64,000 nucleotides of DNA, from contig OENT01000771.1 in the NCBI GenBank assembly GCA_900239685.1, forward strand, positions 1-64,000. The letters run 5' to 3'. Within the stretch, counting starts at the first letter, position 1. Every line of letters starts with the position of its first letter. Source of the stretch: Rotaria macrura. Its lineage: Eukaryota > Rotifera > Eurotatoria > Philodinida > Philodinidae. Shown piece after piece: positions 1 to 10,809 of the stretch. The notes below the pieces were generated by a model. It did no database searches, had not been told where the DNA came from, and worked only from the letters and a program-made list of their open reading frames with translations. Both the position numbers and the translations under genes were made by a program.

Positions 1-38
1 TGGGTGTGGGTGTGGGTGTGGGTGTGGGTGTGGGTGTG
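1..38 (+). repeat. Telomere-type TGTGGG tract (inward-facing)
   Basis: Six perfect TGGGTG hexamers run from base 1 to 36 and end in TGTTTCG. TGTGGG is the telomeric hexamer of bdelloid rotifers. The G-rich strand reads 5' to 3' into the window. At a normal left chromosome end the plus strand should be C-rich, so this is not a simple native terminus facing left. It is either an interstitial tract or the junction of a telomere-attached retroelement. The window begins inside the tract, so its full length is unknown. Confidence 0.85.
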
Positions 39-60
39 TTTCGATTGAAACGATTAATAG

Positions 61-110
61 CTTCGGATGACGTTTCGTCCTTTCTTAAGGGACTCATGAG
101 ACAAGTCTAG
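61..110 (-). ncRNA. Hammerhead-ribozyme-like core, one core base off consensus
   Basis: On the minus strand the core reads CTCATGAG (bases 100-93), then stem II GTCC (93-90) with GGAC (80-77), then GAAA (76-73) and C. The hammerhead consensus is CUGAUGA - stem II - GAAA. The only core difference I see is C for G at the third base of the first box, a position normally essential for cleavage, so this copy may be dead or depend on another copy. I could not draw convincing helices I and III. Hammerhead motifs lie in Penelope-like retroelements, and next to C-rich telomere repeats in bdelloid Terminons. Here the C-rich complement of the TGTGGG tract follows about 35 nt downstream. Confidence 0.55.
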
Positions 111-998
111 AGTCAATTGCTTAATGTGAACCATAGGTCGTCGATAAAAGGTTCTGAAACATTTGAATTTAACTTTTTATATGATAGGAACTAGCATCGA
201 ATATGGACAAAAACTTCAAATGGTGTTCTAATATGAAATACATAATGTATGTATCGTAGTACTTTGAGTTGTGCGTGGGATTGGTCTTGATTAGGGGTCT
301 ACGCCTTTGGATGTCACCTCCGATGGTATCGTTATCATGAGAGTTTTATTGGTTCCGTATATGCCTCGATGTGTGTGGCTCTTAAAGAAGAGTAGGAATC
401 GAGATTTAGATGTAGTTGTGATCTTCGTTTTCGAATGATGTCAAGATCCGCGCAAAGTTGCGGATGTATCTGCGCCGACATATATAAATCAAAAACATCC
501 GTCTCACACCCACCCTACTCGATCCGTATTCATATACTGAAACTCTATTGAAAGTCCAATGATGCTTCAGTTTTTTTCGAAGAATATAGTATTCATCACT
601 GAAACATTTCCATTATCGTATACAATTAAAAACAATGAGTAGGTTACTCGATTCATTTAGCAAACGTAACAGATTTTCAACTGATATTCTTGTTTCTTAA
701 AAATGGATCAATATATGTTTTCGTGGGTTGGACTACTTGCAGACGTACGAGTCGCTAATCGGACAGCCAGCACTGTATCTAGTTGGAATAAATGGCGAGT
801 GGTTTACGCGCTAAAAGCATTTCGTTTCTACACAGTGGACGTTTCGTCACTCTTCTTCAACGCACTTTCATTGTTTCTTTTCGCGGAACTAATACGTTAG
901 TTTCTTTTTCAAACGTTTTTTTCTTTCTTTCCAACTTGAGTGCGTGAGGGGCAAAATATTCGTTTCTTTGTCTTCTGTAATGAAATCAAAAGTCATTT
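111..998. other. Left-flank non-coding DNA
   Basis: No convincing coding sequence. A 65-codon open frame at 703-900 has no family resemblance. A TATA-like TATATAAA lies at 481-488, far from any supported start. If the retroelement reading of bases 1-110 is right, this stretch would be element body, but I see no reverse-transcriptase motif. Confidence 0.4.
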
Positions 999-1005
999 TA
1001 TAAAA
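999..1005 (+). promoter_or_regulatory. Candidate TATA box of the ART-TPR gene
   Basis: TATAAAA lies 48 nt upstream of the ATG at 1053, a spacing that leaves room for a short 5' leader. It is supported by motif and position only. Confidence 0.35.
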
Positions 1006-1052
1006 TCACTCGCTCATTGATCTCGTGCGTAGATTCCTTTACCAAAACCGAA

Positions 1053-4000
1053 ATGGAGAATTTGAAAGTTGCTGTTTGGGTGCTGTTGTCTTCCAATGGT
1101 GCAGGCAATGATCTTCATGATGTTGTCAGTTCGTTAGAAGAACTCGGTAATTCGATAAACTGTTTCTGTGATCCCGATGAATGCATTGATTCACTCTTAT
1201 CGAGTGACCATGAAAATAACTTTTTAATCCTTGCCGGAGATCGATCCAGTTTAGCAGAAATGTTGTCTGCAATTTTTTGCGTTTGCTATATCTATTTGAA
1301 TCAACCAAATGATTTCCAACAAACATCGGCAGTGCGTGGAACATTCATGAACTCGAAACAATTACTGGAGCAGGTTGCAAAAGATATTCAATTAGTTGAA
1401 CTCGACCACATACACTTGAGTATTTCACCGAACGGGGACTCAAATCTACCTCAAAAGTCGACGAAGAATCTTGAACATCAGAGCATAATTTTCTATTGGA
1501 CACAAATAATATCCTTAGTGATTTTTCATATGTCCAAGCCAAGTGAATGTAATTACGGAGATATGCTAAATGAAGCCCGTCGTATTTATGGAAAAAACAA
1601 TACAGAAATGAGAAAAATTCTTGAATTCGAAAAAGATTACCTACCCGAAAATGCGATACGTTGGTATACTTCGGACTCATTCCTTTATCGACTAGTCAAT
1701 ATGGCATTTCGTACAGAAAACATTATCATCATCTGGAAATTTAGATTTATTATTCAAGATATATATCAGCAGCTTCGACTACTCCATAAAGAACAAAGTA
1801 AAAGATCGGTTTGTAGTTTGAAAACTATCATTTTGAACTAGTAGCGGGATTGCTAGAAAGATTCTGACCGTTGCCATGCTCTTATTGGACACAAAGGAGT
1901 GGAATTGGTACGCAACTGTGAATACCACAACTGAACCCTTCCGAGAAGAAAAAGTCATAGCCTTCTATTGTTAGGCTTCTTTTGCTATTATTTTCCTGAA
2001 AATTCATGGTTTCGAAAAAATCTTCTGCCCTTGGAGCCTGGAGTTTTAGCAATCAAATAATCGAAAACCAACTTTTTTAGGATGAAGAATACAATGATTT
2101 TTTTACAGCGTTGATATTTTTAAGCTGGATTTTTCATTACTGAAACCTAAAACATCAACTGTAATCATGAAAAAGCATCTAGACAACAGAAGGCCTTCTA
2201 AAATGCCCCATCTACTTTGTCTTCTTGATTGTCATGTGATGAGGATAACCTCTTACTATGGAGGACCTCTTATTCAGGGGAGGGGATCCTATGTAATTGA
2301 GCATCGGAAGAAATAGCACCGATATTTAGGACGAATCGCCATTGACTCTTGGTTTTCAGTAGGAAACTAGCTCGGGAATATTTCATGACAGAAAATATGA
2401 TCCAATTTTTAACGTTACCTTATACGAAGTCGCTAAATTTGATGTAAGAATTAATGCTTTCTATTTAAAAGTTCTGCATTTCAAATGATCGTGTTTCTAA
2501 TTGCGTCGAGTCTGAGTAATTTTTATCTACGTACAATATTAACACTTTACATTGGGAATGTTAGCAACAGGAAAACAAGAACTTGTTGAATACATGCCAC
2601 TGAATTGCATTCAGTAAGTTACAGTTTCTGAGATCATCATCATCAAGAAAAGTTCGAACAAAGTTTTTGAAAGTTTTCTAACAAAAGCTATCGGAAAACA
2701 GAAACAGTGAAAAAGAATTGGCAACCACCGTTAAAATTCACATCTTCTGAAGAAAACCTACTATTCTTTTTATTTCAAGACACACAACAGCACATTCATG
2801 TACTTTATCGAGGTCAACATATCGCTTCAGATCAACTGAAACAATTAAAAGACTCTGTAGGTCACTTCATATCCTTTAATAGTTTTCTATCAACGTCGAA
2901 ATATATTGATGTAGCAAAAATGTTTGCTGGATATGGTGAACATCCACCCAAATTCGAATCAGTTATATTCGAATTCTACATTGATGAATCTTTACTTAGA
3001 GAACAACCGGTAGTTTTCGCAGATATTAGTGCTGCTAGTTTGAAATCTGACGAAAATGAAGTACTGATAAACATGGGTGCTATATTTCGTCTTCAGTCGG
3101 TGACATTAGAAGAAAACATTTGGATGATTAGACTACGCACATGCGTTTATGAAGATCCTCTTTATGCGAATTTGAAAACTAACGTTTTACAATCAAAAAT
3201 TCAGTTTATATATGATGAGAATGTGGCACTAGGTTTAATTGGGATTAGTCTGGTAGCTATTGGTGCCATGGAAAAGGCTGAAGAAATTTTTCAATGTATG
3301 GATCCATCTAATCAGCCTTCGCTGACGGCTGGTCGAGAGCTAGGTATAATAATTGCGCGAATGGGACAATTCGACTGCACTGATCCTACCGCGATGGATA
3401 AATACAAAGAGAACCTATGCAAACTCCAGGAAACCGTTCAATCAGTAATTAAAAATGAAAAAATGGTTGGTGCAGTGCGAAATTTGTGCACAATGCAAGA
3501 TGAACTTATCAGTTTTGTTCTAGCTAATTTAGGAAAAATCTCTACTGCCACTATAATGAAGAGAATACTAGACGTTCATTGTAATAACGCAAAAATGGTA
3601 GAAACTTGCCTTCCCAACGCATTAGCCACGAATATTACATCCCGCGAGCATCTTGAGAAGTTATTAGATTCCTTCATGCATGAAAGTCGTGCATCGAAAC
3701 CAATGCCATTTGAACAGCAGCTGAAGTTCACAGCGAGTAGATGGGTAGTAGAAGATGGGTCATCAAAGATGCATTGCTTGATTGCTTTGGCCGTCTCTGC
3801 TTCAAAAGAGAAAAGCTATGATCAAGCAATCAATCATTTACAAGATGCTCTACTGGTCCCTTGCAGAAATGGTACACATGCCCTAGTTCATGAGCTTCTA
3901 GCAGGTATGTATAGGAAGCAGAAAAAGTGGCACGAAGTATTTCAATGCAGTGAAAACATTATTCATATGCGACAATTATCTCCCAAATCACTCAACTTTG

Positions 4001-4530
4001 TAGAAGCACATATTGAATGTGCGAACGCTTGTGTAGAACTTGAGGACTACGGCAAAGCTTCACTCTATTATCAAAAGGCATTGAGTTTACAGCTGCAGCA
4101 TCACACAAACAATTATTCTCTCATGGGTGACATCAAACTCAAAATCGGAGAGCTTTACGAAAAGTCTGGTGATACTAGCAATGCTCTAAAGATTTATCAA
4201 GAAGTTGTTGAGATTGGTTTCTTTGAAAGTGCACGTGTAGCTTACAACAATATTGGGTTCATCTATAATAATAAGAAGCAATACGATGAAGCGCGACTTA
4301 ATTTTATGAAAAGTCTAGAGATTGCAAAAGACCATCCTCCTGAATATATAATTTCTCTTGCACCAACTCATATCTATCTCGCTGAAATCGAGCACTGGGC
4401 TGGCAATCATGATAAAAGAGATTATCATATGGATCAACTATTACTAATGGCTGAAAGTGGTGCGGCACGTACCGACTTCTTGGAAAGTAGAATTCAATCT
4501 ATGCTGAAAAAGTTTTCCACTAACACTTGA
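1053..4530 (+). CDS. Arginine-type ADP-ribosyltransferase with C-terminal TPR repeats, two exons
   Basis: Exon 1 is 1053-1797 and exon 2 is 2708-4530. The donor is A|GTAAAA and the acceptor AAACAG|TG. The phase-1 join gives 855 residues without interruption. Residues 1-110 form an alpha/beta domain of the type that precedes ART domains in rotifer proteins. The ART domain (about 265-380) shows the R-S-ExE signature: YRGQ (R283), SFLSTS (310-312) and ENEVLI (ExE 364-366), so the catalytic residues look intact. Residues about 540-840 hold roughly five tetratricopeptide repeats. The family transfers ADP-ribose from NAD to arginine; the target here is unknown. No signal peptide is evident, so an intracellular role is inferred. 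The 910-nt intron is long for a rotifer but has good ends. An alternative is a gene broken by an insertion, but the exact phase and clean splice sites argue against that. Confidence 0.85.
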
Positions 4531-4720
4531 TAGACATATCATACAAGTTCAAAACATATTTATGCATACCAACCTAGAATCTATCAATTGATATAAAATC
4601 TTGTGACTCAGCGTGAGAGATCGGCGTAGTGGATTCAGAAGTGAAAATATGTGCATCGTTTTGGATATAATTCTCAGTGGCAAGCAAAAATTCTCTAATT
4701 GTTACCCTGGCCGAACGATA

Positions 4721-4926
4721 CGGACGGTTGAGTGGACGCAGTTATACGGACCGTAACATCATTAAAATAGGGCCGTATACGGCCGTATTTTCACAGTATA
4801 CGGCTCCGTATACGGTACTATTTCCGGGCACAGTAATAAAGGATCGTCTACTGTGAAATTACGGCCGTATACGGCCCTATTTTAATGATGTTACGGTCCG
4901 TATAACTGCGTCCACTCAACGGTCCG
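4721..4926. mobile_element. Foldback element A (MITE-like), 78-bp inverted arms
   Basis: Bases 4721-4798 and 4849-4926 are inverted copies of each other over 78 bp with about two mismatches, around a 50-bp loop. The arms contain the self-complementary block GGCCGTATACGGCC and repeated CCGTATACGG. They are much richer in CG than their surroundings. There is no coding capacity. I could not define a target-site duplication. It lies about 190 bp downstream of the ART-TPR stop codon. Confidence 0.75.
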
Positions 4927-5007
4927 TAACGGATATCCGTTTTGATTGACCTGAGTATATTCTCTTATTCATGAATTAATAATAATACCATCTACTTTGG
5001 TGAGAAT

Positions 5008-5013
5008 AATAAA
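5008..5013 (+). terminator. Possible distal AATAAA for the ART-TPR gene
   Basis: This is the first AATAAA I see after the stop codon at 4530. It lies beyond the foldback element, so using it would put that hairpin in the 3' UTR. Motif evidence only. Confidence 0.2.
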
Positions 5014-5359
5014 CGTATTTTTCCTTCTTACAGCGTTCTAATAATCAAATCAAATGAACTGAAAATGTCGTAAGAAATTCGATATCAGTCAAGAACGACA
5101 AAATTTCTTTAATTGTATTGAAATACAATGTTTTGAACGCTTGTTTAAATTTAATAAATATTGATCAAAAACAAATACATTATTGACTAGCTCATCATAC
5201 CAATGAAATAATTTATTTAATTTTATAATTTCTTTTTCGATTAGAAGATCTTTTATTTAAGTGCTTTTCATTCAAATAATTTCATAGTTCTTCTGCTGTT
5301 GTTGTTTTGTTTAGAATGATTTTGTTCTTCATTTATTTATTTAATAGCTATTGGTCTCA

Positions 5360-5604
5360 CCCATGTAAAACAAAAAGATCTAAAAGATCAGCTTTAATAA
5401 TCAAAAAATCGATTTTAATCATACGCCTTTAATAATCATAACAAAATCAGATGATAATCGATTATTTCAAATAAATATTATGATTATAATCTTGATATTT
5501 GAAATATTTGATTATCATCTGATTTTGTTGTGGTTTTTACTGCTAAAAATATCCATTAAAGGCGTATGATAAAAATCGATTTTTTGATTTTTTTTTTACA
5601 TGGG
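5360..5604. mobile_element. Foldback element B (MITE-like), about 245 bp
   Basis: The ends are CCCATGTAAAA and the complementary TTTTTACATGGG. Inner blocks pair in the same order: an ATCGATTTT plus ATACGCCTTTAAT segment, and a CAAAATCAGATGATAATC segment. Together they make one long imperfect hairpin. It has no coding capacity. Its AT-rich sequence is unrelated to element A, so this is a different family. It sits between the ART-TPR gene and the GPCR gene. Confidence 0.75.
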
Positions 5605-5620
5605 AAATACAAGAAAATCA

Positions 5621-5884
5621 TCAGTTACCGAAAGGGTATGGATGTGGGTATCGACTTCCATGCATAATGATAACACCCCCACCGAAATTGTAAGTTCGTT
5701 TGAGACTCTCTCGTTCACTTGACGCTCTATGAAGGTTAAAATATCTAGTCGTGAATTTCAAGGGTGCAAATGTGAGCGTCGCTGTTTGAGGATAGGACAT
5801 GCCTACATTCATGTCCACGCCGAAAATCGATAGAGTAAATATGAGTTTGTTTTTAACTAAAGCATAACTAATGGAATATGACAA
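5621..5884 (-). CDS. Unidentified open frame just 3' of the GPCR
   Basis: An 87-codon open frame starts 10 nt after the GPCR stop codon on the same strand. Its first codon is TTG; an acceptor-like CATTAG at the start could make it a terminal exon. The sequence is less AT-rich than its flanks and ends in a His/Tyr/Pro-rich stretch (SRYPHPYPFGN). I do not recognise a family. It may be a gene fragment, an unlinked exon or chance. Confidence 0.2.
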   Translation of the reverse strand: MSYSISYALVKNKLIFTLSIFGVDMNVGMSYPQTATLTFAPLKFTTRYFNLHRASSERESLKRTYNFGGGVIIMHGSRYPHPYPFGN

Positions 5885-5894
5885 ACGAGTTGAA

Positions 5895-6809
5895 TTAAAA
5901 CCGTTGATTATCCACTATGGGTCTAACACGAGTAGTGCTCTGAAATAAACGACACTGGACTTGATATATACTCTCAGAAAGCACTTTTCGAATGTTCGGC
6001 GTTATCCAAAATAACAAAACGAGCATTAAGAGTACTGCTGTATTCAAAAATAAAAGTAGAATACGAAAAATATCTTTCGGTAGAATTTCAATATGAATTG
6101 TAGCAACGATCAAAACAATAAGTGCTGGTATACCGAGTATAACTAATTCAAAATTAAGTAATGTGATACGACGAAATACTGCCACATCTCTATTAATTTT
6201 CTGCATTTGATTAGCATTAACTTTTTGTGAAGCTTGACGCACAAATTTTATCAGACTTCGATAGAGAACGGCCATAATAATATCCGATGCAAAGAATGCG
6301 ACAACTCCAGATGAAAATAGCAAATCAGGTCTTGATATTGAAATTAAACATGCATTGTCAAACGGAAGTTTTGATATATTGTCAGTTAAATATATAGGCA
6401 AAATATAACCAAAATCGAATATCCATTGACCAAACACAAGGCATATTTTTCGGGATGAGCTATTGAGAATTTTGATATTCTTAATACGACAATATTTTTG
6501 AATTGCTTGTAAAACTAGTGAATGATGAATACTAGCTATTCCAACATGATGAATATAGCCACGTAGTGGACAAAATAATTCGGCTTTTGTTATGAATTCG
6601 TAATCCCAAAGAAACATGTAAATACCGATCATTTGATTGGCAATACCATAAACTAATACTCCTAGTGCAGTGTTACAGGCTAATAATGTTGAAAACTCGA
6701 AGCATCGACGATGATCGATGAGAGAAACTAGAAGAAAAATTATAGCCAAAAGACAAGTAATACAACAACTACATATGTAGATATAATTGATAATAGTAGG
6801 AAAAGCCAT
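5895..6809 (-). CDS. Seven-transmembrane receptor, rhodopsin-like (divergent rotifer GPCR)
   Basis: A single-exon gene of 304 residues from the ATG at 6809; an upstream in-frame TTG is ignored. Seven hydrophobic segments can be placed: about 8-30, 40-65, 80-105, 120-145, 165-190, 220-245 and 255-280. A cysteine opens TM3 (FCPLRGY) and another lies in the second extracellular loop (NACLIS), the usual disulphide pair. The DRY position is degenerate (QKYCRIK), and TM7 ends in WITPNIRK in place of NPxxY. Intracellular loop 3 is short and basic. This points to a plasma-membrane receptor coupled to G proteins; the ligand is unknown. Intronless GPCR genes of this kind are numerous in rotifers. The 3' end abuts foldback element B. 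Confidence 0.8.
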   Translation of the reverse strand: MAFPTIINYIYICSCCITCLLAIIFLLVSLIDHRRCFEFSTLLACNTALGVLVYGIANQMIGIYMFLWDYEFITKAELFCPLRGYIHHVGIASIHHSLVLQAIQKYCRIKNIKILNSSSRKICLVFGQWIFDFGYILPIYLTDNISKLPFDNACLISISRPDLLFSSGVVAFFASDIIMAVLYRSLIKFVRQASQKVNANQMQKINRDVAVFRRITLLNFELVILGIPALIVLIVATIHIEILPKDIFRILLLFLNTAVLLMLVLLFWITPNIRKVLSESIYQVQCRLFQSTTRVRPIVDNQRF

Positions 6810-6821
6810 ACTTTTTACCAA

Positions 6822-8091
6822 TTGAAAATTTCTTCATGCATTGTGTATAAAGATCGACACATCGTTTTTATCTTATAATAATAATAAAATGATTCAAGTG
6901 AAATCAAATACGATGTGTAATGAATTGTATCTATTAACTAAAATTGTATTTTTAGAAATCATTTAAACTGAAAAACATTATAATTCAATGAGAAATATTT
7001 AATTAGTAATGGCTGTGATACAGTTTTCTGTATTTTAATCTAAAATTTGTTAAGTGAAAGTCTCCCTATCAATAAGATTTTTTCCTATTGGAGAGTAAGC
7101 GAATCATTCTGCGTTTAATCTATATTATAGACGAGTCAAAATGATTACTAGAAACTTCTTTTATTCGAATATAAAAAGTATGTCATAACAAGAAAATGTG
7201 TCGACGTCTTGGCAAGTTTATTGCATGTGCATTCATGCGTTCTACTGAATTCTTACCATATATCACATCTGCTGAAAATTTAAAAATATTTTTCCATTTC
7301 TTATCTTGATATTTAAACCAGATGAAAAAAGTCGGAGAATATCGATTTTTTCATGTGCTTGTAATAGATATGAAGTATTGTCATATTTTTAACTCGAACT
7401 ATTTACATTAATTAATGGATGTTAGAAACAGTTAAATAAACGTTACATTTGATTGAAAGACTGATATGTCACATCAATTAGTATTGCGATCTAAGACAAC
7501 AAGTTCATGTAGCACACTACTTGGATTTCTCAATACTGAGAAATGATCAATAAAATAAAGACATAGTAGCACAAAAAAACACAGAAAATTTCATCTATTT
7601 CTTGTCAATAGTCCCTAACTCCTATTTTTTCCGTAATACAATAAAACAATATTCTCTCATGTTAAATTTTTTTCCATGAATCAATTTACTGACACAATGT
7701 CTTTCTGTATCGCTAAAATAATTCTCATGACATTTATCCTGTGCATCACTTATCAAGTATTAGGTAGAAAATTCAAATTATCAACATATACAACTTGATT
7801 AAAAATGGACAAGTCTTTGAAATCATAAGAAATTAGCTTCCGCCTATTCGCTTGATCATCCGAACATGTGTTACACACATGTAAGCATGCCTTATTCTTT
7901 ACGTCAAAAGATTCATTGAAGCATACGTTTATATATCCTACTAATAATATTCACATGGTTACTTATGATTATACAATGAAAATAACGATGAAAATGTCCC
8001 TGTAGCGAACTGTTGCGAAGATAAAACTCAATGTAAACAAATTCCCTGGTATTGTTTCGGCTTACTTTATATATTTGTACATAAATGCTTG
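6822..8091. other. AT-rich intergenic DNA upstream of the GPCR
   Basis: No open frame with coding character on either strand, no RNA gene and no clear repeat. Confidence 0.5.
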
Positions 8092-8222
8092 TACCCTAGT
8101 CGAACTTTTTTATTCATGTGCTTGCCAATACTTGAGCTCAAGATGTGTCCGTAGTTCTTGACTTTCTTGATCAAGAAAGTCAAGAATTGCATGCACTTGC
8201 AAAAAAACGTTCGACTAGAGTA
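8092..8222. mobile_element. Small foldback element C with perfect palindromic centre
   Basis: The ends carry inverted TACyCTAGTCGAAC motifs (8092-8105 and 8209-8222). The centre, 8155-8186, is a perfect 32-bp palindrome around TTGATCAA. Between them the arms pair partially (CATGTGCTTG against GCACTTGC). It is non-coding; open frames crossing it are by-products of the repeat. It resembles a minimal MITE of about 131 bp. Confidence 0.65.
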
Positions 8223-10809
8223 TCTACTTTTAGTATGATGCAGAGGTATCCATAGGAGAATTTTTTTCCCATTCCACGACTCCATATAGTTGATAGCTGA
8301 CCAAGACAAAGGATTATCCGGATCAATGCACAATACATCTGGAATGTTTTTTTTACCAATTTAGATACCATACTTTACATTAGCGTACGAGAGAAAATTT
8401 TTCTATCTTTTCAATTCAGTTATTCCAACTATTTATGTTGCAACATATGAATCCTAATCTTCTCGATAAACTTGTATTTGTAAATTTCAATAGTATTGTA
8501 GAAAAATTCGATATAATATCTACGAAGAACAGATAAATTTCGATTAAGATCATTGTAAATGTCAATTAGTCATTGTATACTCTTCACCATTGCGATGTTC
8601 TATGATCATACAACAAATGTTGCATGCTGCACGTCAAGGTGCTGATAATGAATCGATTAAATTGAACCAATATTTTATTCGTTCATGTAAGACGGGATCG
8701 AATTGAAATTTCATCAGATGATTCTGAGATATTGCACAAATGATGTCTTCGATTTCTTCATATTTCAATACGTTTCACTTAAGAACGTATAGAAGAAAAA
8801 ATTTCTCACCTCAGAATTCAATTTCGATTTTTAAAACATTACATAATTTTCTAAATGTTTGCATATTATTTATATTCTCATGTATATTGTTGCTTTTGCG
8901 TATCTTCATCTTGCCTAAAATGAACAGCAACCAATTCATTCGAATAATATGTATATTTTCCTTCCAACATAAAGGATGTCTCTAGATAAACAATCACAAT
9001 GTCGATGGATGTTGTTGATCCCACTTCGTTTTTTTCCTCTTTTTATATCAGTCCGAAAGAGAACATTTCATGATCAATTTCACTCAAGTCATGAATTATC
9101 TCATTGAACATATTTTGTTATCACGATATATAGAGATCAGTGTCTTGCAGATTAATGTAACAATGAGAGAATTGGAAATTTTGAATTAATCCATAGGTTG
9201 GGCAAGCTCAAGTTTGTAGGGGAAGCAATCATTTTTTAAACCGAAAATTATAATTAGTTTTCTATTGAAAAACTTATGCATAGACAAAATCAGGAAAAAT
9301 CGATATATCCCCATTTCATTGGCCATGCATTTATTTCAGGATAGACTGTAGGGCCTGAGCCACACCTATGATAAAATTTTCATGAAGATCGGACTCCAAA
9401 AGTTTTACTTATAAAAACTGACCCTCGAGACATCCCATTGAATCCCGAAAAAACATTTTATCTTATTATCAGCCCAAGATTCTGAGGAAGTATCTGTACT
9501 TTTTTTTAAATTTTTCCCGAACTTTTCATTAAGCTATACTATAGCATATTTTCGTTTGTATATTCGTACTAAGTCAGGTCACTAACGAAATGTAAATCGA
9601 ATTTTTAGAAAAATCTAGACATGATCCCAAAAAATTTTGGATAACAATTTTGTAGTTTGAAGAGTGGTCTACAGAATATACTATTTAGTTTTCAAAACTG
9701 TTCTATTAATTCGAATTTTTTTAAAACTAAATTGCATGAAGTAGAAGTTGATGTCCTTTATTGTGCCAACACGTAGAATCTTAATATCTGATTGTTTGCT
9801 CTGTGCAAGTTTGTCAAAAGCTAGCGTGAGACTCCATCAAACTTTTACAGTGCTATCCGATAGTATTAGATATTTGGGATTTGAAATTCACTCCATCCTC
9901 CAGATTCCGATAGAATTCCATCGATTTTTATACAAACCATATACAAACCCATCCGATTTCGACCAGAACTCGATGGGGTCCGATAATCGTAACAATTCTC
10001 CTAGGTATGAAAACATAGTTATAAACTAATATTTAACAAATGGAAATCAATTTCTTTCACAAACTGAATCATATTCCTCAGTACTACACCATCCAATAAT
10101 TAATTAAAAATACCAAGTATGTCTAGTGAAGTTAAGCAGTTCAAGTATAAGGGTGGGCCGAAATTTCTGTGAACGTTTCCGTTCGAACCCAACGTGCGGG
10201 CTGAAAATGGGGGAGATACTTCCCTCCCTCCCTATATAGATACAACTGTTGAGTCATCGAAATAGATGTTTGTTTACTTTACTGAACCTCACTCTTATCT
10301 ACCGCTTTGCATAATTAACGAAGAGTCTCTATTTTCAGTGATGTACATTGTATATTCAAATATGATATGAAGAAGCCAATAGAGAGTTTATCGACAGTGT
10401 TCCTCGGAACATTATTTTTGTATCGTAATTTGTTCCCTTTTAGTTTCAATACATTGGAAATATTCAAACGAACAACATTAACGAAACATACACAAATTTT
10501 TATTTTTTTTTCTTTGTTTCAATTTTGTGAAAGACTCCGTGGACTTTAATCGAACTTTAGCCTGGCAGGGAAATTTTTTTCCACAGGTATATCAGAACGT
10601 TTTCAATAGCGGCATTGTTAGAATTGAATGTATTTGAATAATTTAGAAGTTTCTTCATCTTAATTGGCGAACTAATATTCCTCGAAATCTATTGAGACCA
10701 ATAGATTTTTAAAAAATAGTTTATTTAAACTGTGAAAATTCTCTATAAGTTTTGATGCTTGTCTTTACAATAAGATTAAACTGATTTACATCATAATGCC
10801 GTAGAAATT
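8223..10809. other. Intergenic DNA without recognisable genes
   Basis: Short open frames at 8740-8985, 9748-10029 and 10367-10549 show no family resemblance and little coding character. At 10127-10190 a GAAGTTAAGCA motif, a GGGTGGGCC block and a GTTCGAACCC block lie in a row. They recall RNA polymerase III internal promoter boxes but do not assemble into a 5S or tRNA gene. Confidence 0.4.

Noticed and set aside
703..900. 65-codon plus-strand open frame near the left end
   Set aside because: No family resemblance, no neighbouring exon with a matching phase, and length expected by chance.
1345..1680. 111-codon open frame antisense to ART-TPR exon 1
   Set aside because: Shadow of the real coding sequence on the plus strand.
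9748..10029. 93-codon plus-strand open frame
   Set aside because: No similarity recognised; composition close to the surrounding non-coding DNA.
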